In this document: positions 44,985-56,497 of the stretch, one piece after another
Numbering within the stretch: the stretch's first letter is position 1
Layout: each line of letters begins with the position of its first letter
NCBI GenBank assembly: GCA_958510875.1
Contig: OY294070.1
Coordinates: forward strand, 117,842,703-117,906,702
DNA from: Endomychus coccineus
Taxonomy: Eukaryota > Arthropoda > Insecta > Coleoptera > Endomychidae
Reading direction: 5' to 3'
DNA length: 64,000 nucleotides
Position numbers and translations under genes: made by a program
Notes under the pieces: model-generated
What the model saw: only the letters and a program-made list of their open reading frames with translations
Told to the model about the DNA's origin: nothing
Database searches by the model: none

Positions 44985-45665
44985 ATATTCAATGATACAG
45001 CCTGAGATTTCCCATTTTTTCGATAGATTTCTGGCTTACCTGTGTTACGTAGGCAAGCATGTCTCCTGTTGATCTCTGCTGACGAAAGCCATATTGCCGG
45101 TCAATCACAATTTTGTAGCTCTCTACGTATTTGATGAGCTCGATGTTGATTGCTTTCTCCATCACTTTAGACATTACAGATAATAGGACAATGGGTCTAT
45201 AATGATTGGGAAGGGTCTTCTTTCCTTTTTTTGGAATTGGTTGCACTCTAACTGTCTTTCAGCTGGAAGGAAACACCAAGTTCGTATGAAAGGGTGAACA
45301 ACCTGCGGGAAACTGGTTCCAATTCAGGCGCACATTCCTTGAGAACGACAGGTGGAATTCCTTCGGGCCCCATAGACTTTTTGGTATTGGGATCAAGCAG
45401 AATGCGCCTAATTGCACGCTGCCGAAAGACAATTTCAGGCATATGGCTATCGATAGCAGCAATATTAGTAGGGTCCTTCCTTTGTAGATCCAACGTTGAA
45501 TTTGCAAACGTTCCAGCAAAAAGGTTGGCTTTTTTCTTGTGGTGTAGTAGTCGGTGTGCCATCATCTTTGGTTAGGGGAGGGAATGAGCTGGAAGTGAAA
45601 AACCAATTGCTTTGGCGAAAGTCTAAAACGAACGTGAGCCATTCGGGTATTCGATAAGCTTTGAT
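44985..45665 (-). mobile_element. Jockey-type LINE reverse transcriptase fragment
   Basis: The minus strand encodes the N-terminal part of a reverse transcriptase in three frames: MPNKIKAYRIPEWLTFVLDF, then AIRRILLDPNTKKSMGPEGI, PPVVLKECAPELEPVSRRLF, and after a short frameshift VQPIPKKGKKTLPNHYRPIV, LLSVMSKVMEKAINIELIKY, DRQYGFRQQRSTGDMLAYVT. These are RT motifs 0-2a of Jockey-clade elements. The catalytic FADD block and the 3' end are missing. Confidence 0.88.
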
Positions 45666-46150
45666 CTTATTTGGCATTATATGCCTCTTTCGAAACGTTT
45701 ATTTATTATTTATTTCATTACACATATTTTGTTCTGGTCTCCCAACCAGTTTATTGGTTTGGAGATTATCTGTAATATGGTGTTTCCTACTGCTAACAGT
45801 GCCGTGTCGTTAGCAAACGTGGCTTATTTGATTTTTTCTGCTACTGGGATGTCACAAGTATAAAGGTAAAACACTGGTCCTAAGATGCTTGAGGTACTCC
45901 TGCATTTATCGTGATCCCAGGAGCAACGCAAACCGAACTGATAAGCATCTTTGTAGTTTCATGATAAGGCATTCATGCCAAACTTCAACAAATGATTGTT
46001 TAATAAAAAAAATTGAATACGTTATTTCATATTCAAACAAAGGGCAGTTTGTTCTGCATTTTCATGTAGGTATATATTTAATAAGCATACTCAGAACAGT
46101 ATCAAATCAGTGAAAACAAACAAGTCGTGTAAAGTAGCGAAACACAAGAC
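45666..46150. other. no gene recognised
   Basis: Open frames of 60-74 codons here are not domain-like. The first ~200 bases may be an upstream continuation of the Jockey-type LINE, since GATCTTATTTGGCATTA runs on from its frame. Confidence 0.35.
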
Positions 46151-46162
46151 TTGTTTGTCCAA

Positions 46163-46270
46163 TGGTGGTTGAGTGGTTAGGGTGACATAAAGCATGGTAC
46201 GCTCGACGGTCGACCCATATGTTGATCTCGCCTATCCAATGATCCTATTGTTCGTCGCTTGCTACCGACT
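46163..46270 (+). mobile_element. possible degenerate tRNA-derived SINE head
   Basis: TGGTTGAGTGGTTAGGG resembles a polymerase III A box; a B box would be expected 30-40 bases later, where only GTTGATCTCGCC is seen. It cannot form a cloverleaf. Listed as a weak candidate only. Confidence 0.25.
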
Positions 46271-46279
46271 GTACCCTCT

Positions 46280-47590
46280 AAATAAACGTATTCAATCGCG
46301 GAAAGGGTGCTACATAGACCGATATTTCGGCTAGGAGTTTATTCCTCCACGGTTGTGTATGTTGGTGAAATTTGAATTAGTAAAGGGTAAGGGTTAAAGA
46401 TCGAATTTTTCAACTTTACAAACGTACTATCGCGGAGTTTTATTTGAATCGATGAGATAGACCAAAATCAAAATAGCTCCAAACTTACCTGCACCTTCAA
46501 GAATATGCTAAATTTGAATTATTCAATATTATTAAGAATACTGTCTATTCGATGAGCAGAATAATTCAGTATCCTCTTATCAAAGCAACATGGTTAAGGC
46601 GGTCAAAAGTAATTAGGAGAGCTCCCAACACCAAATAACTGATATCAAGATTTCTAAGGAACGTGGCAAACGATAAATTCAAGATTTAAATATAGTAATT
46701 GCATATGTAAAATCTTAAAAAGGTTTATTCTTTCGTTCACAAGATATAACAGAAAATATATACACTATTTTAACACGCTCTCTAATGAGAATTGAGACAT
46801 TAGTTTTTTCACAAATTCAATTTGCGTATAATTGACATTCAAAATTTGATGAAAATATTTATTATACAGATAATTATAATATCTATTGCAATACCCTATG
46901 AACCTATAAATATAAAATTCTGTAATATAAAATACGGTAATATCTATTAACAAGATAATAAATTAGAAATATCAATTACTACATTTAGTTAATACTGTAA
47001 CATAAGAAATTATACATTTAGATTTTTGGATTCATATTAGCAAAATTTATAAATAATTTATTATTTAAGATATTACGTTTTTCCTGTTCAAAGTTAAAAT
47101 ATTAAGGGAGCAAGTATTTTATCTACCATTAAAATCATTCAAAACACATGAAAAACAAATATTATCACGATAATATAAAATAAATTAATTGCATGAGAGC
47201 ATTATAAATGATAAATATTTACATAGGTACTACTGATTGCTTTTGTATTGCAGTCAACATGTTTTTTGTTTTGATTTTCTTATACAATAAACTATAAACA
47301 GTTCACAAATTATGGAATTTATTAATTACTGAAAAATGATAAGTGAACTTAAGCAAATTGCGTTGGACAATGGTTACCACAAATCTTTGATCAATAATTG
47401 AATTTCTAACCAAAAAATGAAATTGGAACGTAGCCAACTAACCAAATCAGAGCCATTACCTTCAAATACTTCAAATAAAATTCAAAAGTTTCAATTATCA
47501 TTCTTCAGTGATTAATAAATTCCATAGTTTGATTTCTAAATTTGCAATATAACCAGTTTATAGACGTAAGAACAAGCTAAAACACAGTTT
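46280..47590. other. no gene recognised
   Basis: Very AT-rich, especially 46700-47300. Short minus frames (for example 46953-46765) are Tyr/Ile-rich and look like chance frames. Confidence 0.4.
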
Positions 47591-47594
47591 AGGC

Positions 47595-48065
47595 AACACC
47601 TTTGATAAAGTTTCCGATTTCGACAAATCCGGGATTTACAAAATCAGTTTTGTTAGTCGTGTACAAAATGATATGTGGGTCAAACTAGAAGGAACATTTT
47701 AACTCGTTATAAGGAACATTTTCCCCATATATAGAAAAATAATGGTGAAAAAACAGCGGTAGCCGAACATATTTTGAATATAGCATTTTCTCAAGGAAGT
47801 TTATCACTTTTAAAACACCACAGACAAATATCTTGGTAATTTAGAAGGGATGGAAATGTATAAACGAAAAAGCAATCGATTAAATTCCGACTTATCTCCA
47901 GCTGAGGTTAACCCCATTGTTTACATTATTATTCCCAAATATTATTTAAACAGACACATTTTGATTTATAATTTAGTTTACTCTGATGATGGCTACTTGG
48001 TAGCCGAAAGGTCCTCAGTACTTTAATTGTATTTTTAGTGGATAAGGGCGATTATTTCTTATCAA
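47595..48065 (+). mobile_element. Penelope-like element C-terminus and 3' end (family A)
   Basis: A decayed GIY-YIG frame is readable: VSDFDKSGIYKISF at about 47610, then after damage ILTRYKEHFPHI near 47695, and EGMEMYKRKSNRLNSDLSP. A functional hammerhead-like motif follows at 47979-48020, then AGTGGATAAGGGCGATTATT. The order (GIY-YIG end, short spacer, hammerhead) ties the family A ribozyme to a PLE. It matches 10420-10806. Confidence 0.8.
47979..48020 (+). ncRNA. hammerhead ribozyme-like motif, family A (complete)
   Basis: UACU (47979-47982), CUGAUGA (47983-47989), U, stem II GGCUAC-UUG-GUAGCC (six perfect pairs), GAAA (48006-48009), stem III AGG-U-CCU, H17 = C (48016), AGUA (48017-48020). 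Stem I is four perfect pairs. Stem III as a hairpin would have a one-base loop, but AGGUCCU is self-complementary except for its centre, so a two-molecule or tandem-dimer fold is likely. Every conserved core base is present. Confidence 0.8.
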
Positions 48066-48628
48066 TAGTGTATCTTGTACAAGATAATGATTTTCTGTCA
48101 CAATATTAACTCTGCAAACTCGGAATTCAATGTGAAATTAAGAAGTTAAACCACATTGCTCTTTTTTTAAATAGATATATCATTGAAAGTACAGATCTAC
48201 ATTCCATACGCCAAATTGTTTTGCAAACTGTCCAATTTTTATTATACGACGCCCTTGTATATTATAAGTAATGTTTATTTCACTTTCGAACACGATTATT
48301 CTTAACCTTTCGATACATTTCTTATATTAGCTCTTTTCTTGTTGTAATTGTGTTTTCCCTTCCATTAATATTTATTCATATTAGATTAGAATTGAATTAA
48401 AACAAATATAACCTGAACGAAGAATTAGTAAGTAATTATTAATGTCATCAATCAACATATATATAATCCAGGCAAAATAGGAGCTTCTCTACATTTTTCC
48501 GAGGTTTTTATTCATGTTATTATTATTTCATTTTATGAAAGATTGTTTTTAAATACATAATGAAAATTACATTTTTAACTATTTATTGTGAACCGTCAAA
48601 TCTTATCTTTTCGTTACACTTGCATCGC

Positions 48629-48893
48629 CAAAGAGTTCTATATATAGAGTAGACAACTAAACCTTTCACTGGCATGTTAACGGACATTCTGTCCTTCTCG
48701 CACATGTACTGCGCTCTCACTCGCACGTTGTGCGCGCGTTATACTTATTCTTGTATTCTGTATACTCTTTGCGATAGAAGGGTGCGAGTGAGAGCGCACT
48801 TACATGTGCGAGAAGGACAGAATGTCCGACTACGTACCAGCGCTTTCCTATGCTTAACACACTACTTGTCTACTCTATATATAGAACTCTTTG
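48629..48893. mobile_element. hAT-like MITE, 265 bp, with 8-bp target duplication
   Basis: The left end CAAAGAGTTCTATATATAGA and right end (its reverse complement) are flanked by TGCATCGC at 48621-48628 and again at 48894-48901. Internal arms also pair: GGACATTCTGTCCTTCTCGC with GCGAGAAGGACAGAATGTCC, and GCGCTCTCACTCGCAC with GTGCGAGTGAGAGCGC. Most of the element is therefore one long hairpin. The CA start and 8-base duplication fit hAT. It has no coding capacity; the frame through it is accidental. Confidence 0.9.
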
Positions 48894-48954
48894 TGCATCG
48901 CAGCTTGTTATTATTCAAATATATATAATTTTTTTTGAAAAATTTCAAGAATAA

Positions 48955-49170
48955 ATTAAAAAATCGAATTTAGCATGCCCAAAAACGTATAATTTGATAT
49001 ACTTTAAGCTATTATTATATTAAAAAAAAAATCGATTTCCACATAATTTTCCACTTTTCCGGGTGAGTTATTTGAAAAAAGGAATGAAAAAGCAGATTCA
49101 GCATCCCCAAAAACATAATTTGATATATTTGAAGCTATTATTATATTGAAAAAAAAAAGATTTTCCACCA
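48955..49170. repeat. two-copy tandem repeat, ~128-bp unit
   Basis: ATTTAGCATGCCCAAAAACG near 48968 and GATTCAGCATCCCCAAAAAC near 49095 start two copies that share TAATTTGATATA, AAGCTATTATTATATT, a poly-A run and GATTTCCAC/GATTTTCCACC. Confidence 0.8.
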
Positions 49171-50442
49171 ATTTTACTTGATAATTATTATTGATCGTGA
49201 ACTAATATTTTTATTAAAACATTTACATTTTTAATTTCTTTTTGTTTTTTACAATGTATATGGTTTTGCCTTTCTACGTGGAAAGTCTGTGGAAAATTGG
49301 AAACTGTAATATGATCATTTTATGGAAAATTGAATGCGGAACAACTTTTGTCTGGAACTTTTTTCGCTAAAATGCACCGTTTCGGAGCGATATTGAATTT
49401 TTCGTTGAAAATCCGGAAAATTCATATATATGTATCTGATTAACAATTTTCCGACCACCCGTTGACTTCCGGACTGGTGACATGTTTTCGGATACCAAAA
49501 GCTACACTTTGGTATAGTTTGTTTGCAGAAATAAGAGAGCTCAATGCAAAACTCCTATGTTGCCTGGACTAAAATATCTTGCACAAGAATAATCGTAAAT
49601 GTTGGCGACAATCATATGACGATTAATATGGTACCTTTTCTGGAACAGAAAATATATTGAAATTCTGAAGACAATGAGTTTCGCAATTAGTAAAACATTG
49701 TAGTTTGGGTATAAAATATTTGCTGTTCAAAATCTGATGTTGGTGCTATTTACAGATTTCAGCCACCCCTAAATTTATAAAGCCGATATAGCAAACGTAC
49801 GCACACGCCAGCACTCATGTCTAATGAGCTAACAACCATTTTCAAACAGTTTATCATTGTGCGAATGTAATTGCACTGTTATATCATCATTAAGCGATGA
49901 CACAACGCCCATTTCGAATATTACCCTGACCAAAAGTCCTTAATTTATTCTCGTATAATATAATAATTATTATACCCAATTCGCTTTTTGTTCATATCCA
50001 GTTTTTTAGCGAGGCTAATGCTTTATGTTTAGGACTATTTTTTCTTGTTGAGTGCTTCGTAGCAGTGGCGGCTTGAAGTATTGGTAGTAGGTGATATGAT
50101 TACAGGTTGAGCTCACAAACTGTCCTTAATTAATAATATTGTTTTCACCGGAATCAATTGGGCTCACAAACTATCTGACTTATTAATATTTTTTTTCATC
50201 GTCTTACTTTATTTCGGCCAGGACTATATCCAATGGTGCATCGGCCATCTCTAGGGATCGGCAAAGAATTTTATGAAGTTATGAGTTAGGATACTTTATA
50301 AAGCTGTCCCCACTTTATTTCGGGCAGGAATGGTTTTCGGAGAAGTTAAACGCATCAAGTGAATGTCGGAAAAAAAAACATCTAATTTTAAACCTTCTCT
50401 AAAATGCAACCGAAGCAGACATCAAAAATGATAAAGTGTTAC
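49171..50442. other. no gene recognised
   Basis: AT-rich, with no recognised frame. CAGTGGCGGCTTGAAG at about 50064 resembles the candidate transposon end at 28830-28915. Confidence 0.4.
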
Positions 50443-50642
50443 NNNNNNNNNNNNNNNNNNNNNNNNNNNNNNNNNNNNNNNNNNNNNNNNNNNNNNNNNN
50501 NNNNNNNNNNNNNNNNNNNNNNNNNNNNNNNNNNNNNNNNNNNNNNNNNNNNNNNNNNNNNNNNNNNNNNNNNNNNNNNNNNNNNNNNNNNNNNNNNNNN
50601 NNNNNNNNNNNNNNNNNNNNNNNNNNNNNNNNNNNNNNNNNN
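50443..50642. other. assembly gap (200 N)
   Basis: Two hundred undetermined bases. Exactly 200 suggests a placeholder, so the real length is unknown. Frames reported across it are meaningless. Confidence 0.99.
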
Positions 50643-52615
50643 GGTATGGATGGGCGTTTATAATCAGAATATCGAAGCAGGCTTAAGGTACAGCAATTCG
50701 GATTCGACTTTTGTACGCTATGAAGAAACCAACCACATCAGCCGGATGAAACAAAATACTTCGTTTGCTATGCTCAATCCGTTTTTCGCATAAGCCGATA
50801 CAATCGACCAGATAGTTAGCGCAGCGAACAGTGCGCGAAACAAAGCGAATAGCTTCGAGTATTTCGATGACCGCTCTGTTCAATTACTCGAAAACGGGTT
50901 AAGGAACGGCATTGAAATTTTATGCCAGTAAATTTCTGACATCATGTCTTCGATAAATAGATGATAATAATTCGAATGTTGATATTACATCCACTTGTTT
51001 TCTTATCCGGCTCGAAGGACCAATGTGTTGATTATTATGATACATTGTAGCTAGTATAATAAGACACTTCGTTTTTATTTTTTACAACATTCTAATTCAA
51101 ACTATACATAAATTTTTTGTCGCATAGCCTCCCCGCGATTCTTAATTTACTCGGTTACGTGAATAACTTTCGATTGTTCATCGGACATGCTTGTGAATCA
51201 GCAAACAACTAAAATCTTAATGTTCAGATATTGTACAATCATCATGTTCTTGTTCAAGATCCTCGAAAACCCCCCGAGTAATAATTTGTTTTCAATAAAA
51301 TTTCTGCGACCGACGTGTGTCAACATTTCAAGTGGATTGCATTTACCATTTGGCCGCTACACGAAACTACTTCGTTCGCTGCGCTCATTCCGTCTTGATG
51401 AGTAATTGGTAAATAATTCGAAGTAGGCAACATTTTAAACTATCAAAATACAATATTGAAATCGCAAATTACCTAAAAGTCCTTGCAAACTTCAAGCGGT
51501 GCTAACGGGTAACAAAGTTAGTAGATGTTAAATAATTACAACATGCAGTATAGTGCAGAAGGATATTAGAGAGCAGATCGGCCACGAATTCACTAAGTGA
51601 TGCGGAAGTGGAGAGTTGAAGGAGTCCGCTCAAGATCCGGTCGCATCACTCTCCATCCAGCGCTGATGTGTTAACTCCCGCTAAATTGCTTCCTCACTTA
51701 ATGGATTTTTTGGATAAAACGCTAAAAGTCGGTCTGGTTCCAACTGGGCGGAAACATACTCTTCGGAAATGAAATAACTCTAAGAAGTTACTTACATGCC
51801 GTCAGATCAACATTACTAGAGATTTAGATGGTTTGCCCTTATATATCGTGTTTCGCTTATATTCTTCCTTTATATCAGCTAAATTGCCCTAGAATTAATA
51901 AATTAAAACCTTGCATGTTCTTCTACGGTATACAGGATGTTCTAATAAGACCTTCCATTTTAAATCATTTTTCCATATCTTCTTAATTTTTCAAATGACC
52001 ATAATTCGAAAGACAAACGTTTCATTGCAATTAATTTTTTCGGATGAAAAAATTGTTTGAGTTGGTTTTTGCTTGAAGGCAGGTGTAAATCAATATAATT
52101 AGTCTGGGGTTAAACAACTTTCCGTGGGCTCCTTGATGATAGAAGTAGCAGCTAACATTAGTAGATATGACATTATGAATGCAAAAGAAGCATGATTGTG
52201 CAAACATTTTTGTGCAGCCGTCGGACGTAGATCCACATCTGGAATATTATTATTGTCCATGATTATCTATATTCCTCCAGAAGAAATTTGCCAAATGACA
52301 ACTGCTTCTCAAAAATAGTCAAATTTTACTCTATGGAAATCTATACATAATATAACGATAAAATATGGAAGATATGAGATTCTAAAATTAATGAGAAGGG
52401 GAAGTTGATGATATATATTTAAGAAATATGATGCACATTTACCAAAAGTAACACATGAGGTACATAACAAATACCTCTACAACTTTGATACCAGTTACGA
52501 TATCCTGCCCTTATGTTTGGTATGCGCTGCCTAAATAAATAGTCCCCTCGGTAGTATAATAGGAAGACTATTGCGAACCACCATACACCAAGAATTGGAA
52601 TATCCAGACCTTAAT
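50643..52615. other. no gene recognised after the gap
   Basis: A 60-base phrase, ACTTCGTTYGCTRYGCTCA, appears at about 50758 (+) and 51369 (+) in otherwise different contexts. No domain is recognisable in the small frames. Confidence 0.4.
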
Positions 52616-52619
52616 AAAC

Positions 52620-52735
52620 TATAAAAGAGTTCACTATAAATAAGAAATAATCACCCTTATCCACTAAAAATACTCTCAAAGTACTGAGGACCTTTCGGCT
52701 ACCAAGCAGCCATCATCAGAGTAAACAGTTTACAA
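52620..52735 (-). mobile_element. PLE 3'-end repeat, family A
   Basis: The minus strand has TTTACT, the family A hammerhead, then TTGAGAGTATTTTTAGTGGA and ATAAGGGTGATTATTTC. It is near-identical to the 48000 region, but the coding part of the PLE is not attached. Confidence 0.7.
52682..52723 (-). ncRNA. hammerhead ribozyme-like motif, family A (complete)
   Basis: From 52723 on the minus strand: UACU, CUGAUGA (52719-52713), U, GGCUGC, UUG, GUAGCC, GAAA (52696-52693), stem III AGGUCCU, C, AGUA. Relative to the copy at 47979, one stem II base is changed (A to G), but this turns an A-U pair into G-U, so the stem is preserved. All core positions are intact. Confidence 0.78.
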
Positions 52736-53114
52736 CTATAATAGGAACCAACGTTCATGCAAACCGCCGTTCACAAAGAATCCGAATATCCGATAGACTC
52801 CTGATCTTAAGTCCAATGTTCTAATGCCTTAGCAAAAACCTTCTAACATTCAAAGCCTCAATTCTCTCAATGTACGGTATTTTCTTCGTGGAAATGAAAG
52901 GATAAGACTGACCTGAGAAAGAATAGTAAGTCATCGGAAGTTAAGTGAACAACAAATCAACTGAAAATTATAATACTGAAAGAATTACCTCTAGAGCATA
53001 AGTTTTTCCTTTCCATAAAAGTTAATAATGTTCTCCAAATCACGCCTCTCTCGAGAACTTCAATTCATCCGGTATCAAATCATTCAGCTTACCCTAACAT
53101 AAATGATGGATGAT

Positions 53115-53490
53115 GTGTTTTCTTTTCTTCTATACTTGACTACACGAGAGGAAAGCCTTTAATGTTCTAAGATCATCGTGTGAGCCAACGGTGGAATGTT
53201 GGGAGAAGAGATGGGGATTAAAATTGTTCTTGAAGGTTTGGAAGTTATAGGCATAAGTGAAGACCTCACTGGGCAAAGAGTTCCACAACTTCGATAAAAA
53301 AATGAAGTCTGGTAGGGAGAAGTACGTAAGTAATTAGTATGAGCTCGTCTAGTCCGCCTATCTGGAATCTATCGTGGTGGAACAACAGACGAGATTTCTG
53401 ATGAACACCGACCATGGAAATCTCTACAGAAAAAGGAGAGGAGATATGCCCATGGTCCGTGTACATCAGAAAGCACGACTTACCGTGCTG
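53115..53490 (-). mobile_element. Jockey/CR1-like LINE 3' end, second copy
   Basis: Matches 4345-4640: GACTACACGAG.GG, ATCATCGTGTGA.CCA, GAATGT.GGGAGA, TGAAGTCTGG.AGG, CCTATCTGGAATCTATC. On the minus strand the decayed frame reads LLPTRLHFFIEVVELFAQ, from the 'LWNSLP' tail of such LINEs. Only the 3' end is present. Confidence 0.75.
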
Positions 53491-53959
53491 GAGGTTGATT
53501 TGTAAAATTTAGATATAGATATAACACCTCTAAATCTTCAACTTGATGGTACCCCATGGAAACGTATTGGGATCTGTACTATATCTCCTATACCCAGTTA
53601 GATAACCTACTTTCTACACCATATACAACCTTATCAACATTTGCTGAGAGCCCTGCAGTTCTTTCATCGCATAGTGATCATCTAAAGATAACCTTAACAG
53701 AATTCAATCATGGTTAAAGATGAGGCGTATTAAAATAAGTGAAGGCTGATCTAATCACCAAACGTCACCAAACATGTCTCACTGTACAACTAAATAATAA
53801 AGCTTTACCCAGTCAGAATACACAAAGTACATATTAATTCACCTGGATCGTCGACTTAATTGGAGGACTCAAATATTTAATAAACGTAAGCTACTTGAAC
53901 AGAAGCTTAGGGAGAAGTTATCACAAGAAAAAAAAACTTTCTTATCTAAAAAGGTATTC

Positions 53960-55330
53960 TCAAACCTGCGGCATTCAGCTGTGGGTTAGTGCTACTGAAT
54001 CAAACATCACAACCCTTTGTTTTGGAGGAAGCAGCAGTCTCATGGGACATCCCTAGGTGGCTCCATTTCGACTGCCGCCTCTTCCAGCGGGCCTGTTTAT
54101 GGTGAGCCATCTTCCGGTCCGCCCGGAAGTCTTACCTGAGCCTTGGTAGCCTTGATATATGACTGAAAATTCATCTCCTTACGTAGGTTGACCGTCCGTT
54201 CGTCCAGCCAAACAACAAGTATAAGATCCCCAGTTTCCTTTCGAGGACTCCCTATTTGGAAGATGGAAGCCCCTGGTTTGGTTTATCCAGCCCATTTAAG
54301 TTAGCCTGTTTTGGAAGGTGCCTCTTTCCAGGTACTGCTCGGAGACTGACCGCATCCCCCCAGGGTTTTAAGGTGACCGCTGTATTTAACAGCCACTCTT
54401 TGGAAGCGACATCCGGCATCCGCTTGTGTTATCAGCACCTATTCCAAACCCTGATGAAATAGAATAGTGGAGAAGTAATCTCCTCCGGAAGGGCGAAGAT
54501 TACGCCCCACACGGTGTAGTTGAATTACATGACCTCGTCTGGAGTAAACCCTGTCTCCAGGTTACCCACTCGAAAGATGAGGTCCAAGCCACTTGCGCGT
54601 AGCTACTGGCCCTATTCACAGAGGGATTCGGGCGTTTAGGTCCTGCGGCGTAGAACTGGAGGAGCGAGTTCGTTTCAAAGCCCCCGCGTTCTCCTCATTT
54701 GGTACGGGAGCATCAGGGATACCCTAGTGGAAGTCCGGAGAGCCCTGTTCCTTAAGCGGTTTCGAAAGGGCTGTCGTCGGCGACGAAGCCACAAAAACTG
54801 GAGCCGCCGTAACCTCTTGCTTCTGACGCGCCCTCCTGCGCCCCACATTTGTTGGGCCGAGTAGTCTTCACCCTAGCCATTAAGGTAGTCAATTCTTGGT
54901 TGGGGGACTCAGGTGGCCCCTGTGAGGAGGAGGAACCCTCTGGTAGGGGAACCGAGCTGAGGGAGGAGCCCTCTGGGGTACATTTGGTTTTGTTTTTTAG
55001 TTTCATATGATTCCAACGAGTATTAGAGTAATCAGTTACCATTCGCAGAGTCCCATGCGGAAGGAAGGCCTAGTGCACCCGAGATTAGGCCCGGTTTCTT
55101 GGGGGAACCGTTTGCAACCTGTCACCTAGACCATTCAGCCGAAGGCGTATCTTAACACTTAAGCTTAGAGGAAGTTCAATAACCTCCCGGTCTAGATCCG
55201 CTGTGTCCTGTAAAAACATGGCAATCTCGCAGGATGCGATTATTCATCGCACACTGACGGTCTTGGTTCAGCTTCCTCGAGAGCTACTGCCCTGAGACTC
55301 CGTTACCGTCATTGTCTCTTGACCCTACTA
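53960..55330 (-). mobile_element. LINE 5' region with ORF1 remnant (DUF4780-like)
   Basis: This block is far more GC-rich than its surroundings. On the minus strand, 55042-54752 opens with MVTDYSNTRWNHMKLKNKTK, then Pro/Ser-rich sequence and MARVKTTRPNKCG. Further on, in other frames, come GPKRPNPSVNRASSYAQVAW and ASKEWLLNTAVTLKPWGDAV with LRAVPGKRHLPK. The 'KEWL...LKPW...AVPGK' wording recalls the DUF4780 domain that insect LINE ORF1 proteins carry. The part 55060-55330 would be its 5' untranslated region. Several frameshifts are present. Domain naming is from memory. Confidence 0.6.
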
Positions 55331-56497
55331 AAGATTCATAAGTTAATTTAAAATTTGAAATTTTTCCATTATAAATGCATTTTGAAAACGCGGAATAGAA
55401 AAAATAGTATAAAAACTCTTTTCATTAGGCATTTTAGTGCACGCCTAATGAAACTAGTTCTTTAATATACTGTATTATTCATCCATACAATTTATGTCAT
55501 TAGTTAATCAAAGTGACATTGAATAAAAATGCTATGAACAATGACAAGCTCATAAATTCTTAGAGCTTCTCCCTGAGACTGAAAATAACAAATCACCACT
55601 TAACAAAAGAATGAATCCCATCGTTATCTGACGTATTAAATCTGCAATAAGTCTGTATCTCCATTATCTCCATTAGGGCCAGTCGACTACTGAATTGCGG
55701 TCCATTATGCCATAATTAAAATGTTATTGGACTGGTACATTTTCATATTCTTTTCATATTGAAATTCGACGCTATTATGTTTACAGACCGATAGGACAAG
55801 TAGCAGCGCCTGCCAGAAAGGGCTCGAATGGCCGGTCTCGATATTACATTGCTGAAATTTGCTTTTTACAACCCCCCAAAGACTATTTATCTTACGCTTC
55901 ATGCTTGATAGATTTATTATTTATAACGTTTGTAGGCGTTTCAGGGGATTGGTGGTAACTTTGAGTCAATTTCCTAACAGTAACGGTTTATTTGTTGGGA
56001 ATTGTAATGATTTTTCATCCTTACCGGGCAATCGGCTTCAGAGCTATTCTATATTTAGTAAGGTGATTTAGCAAATTTTGCTCATTTAACCAAATATTTC
56101 CTCAGCTTTATTACGTATGCGAATTATGTATACAACATTAACGCCGCCTCCGTTTTCATATAGTTCCTATAAATTCCATAGTATTTACATCCATTGGCCA
56201 TTAGTGTTATATAACTTAGATTATTATGCGATAGGTTATATTTGATTTTGGAAAAATATAATTGTGTTCGCCAGTGCTGCAAGGCAGAGGTAGCGGTTGT
56301 ATTGAAATGTGATTTCAGCAGAGTTGTTGAAAGAATATCTACCGCTCGACAGATAAGATTTTACAAACTCGATTCACATTCTTCTGCTAGGCGTTCTTTA
56401 ATGTCTCGAACTGTAGTTTGATATTACTTTTCAAACAAATGAAAATGCTATTAGTTATTACAAAACTGAGGTGCTTAGCGAATACCTTTTCCATCTC
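55331..56497. other. no gene recognised
   Basis: AT-rich spacer between the LINE 5' end and the next inverted-repeat element. Short frames only. Confidence 0.4.

Noticed and set aside
48674..48928. 84-codon frame through the hairpin MITE
   Set aside because: It is the read-through of an inverted repeat; Cys/Arg/His-rich composition arises from the palindrome.
50404..50793. Open frame of 129 codons running across the N gap
   Set aside because: Most of it is undetermined sequence; the flanking codons have no recognisable domain.
54752..54890. Histone H3-like start (MARVKTTR...) in a minus frame
   Set aside because: The match to the H3 N-terminus stops after a few residues, and the context is a LINE ORF1 region; too weak to call.
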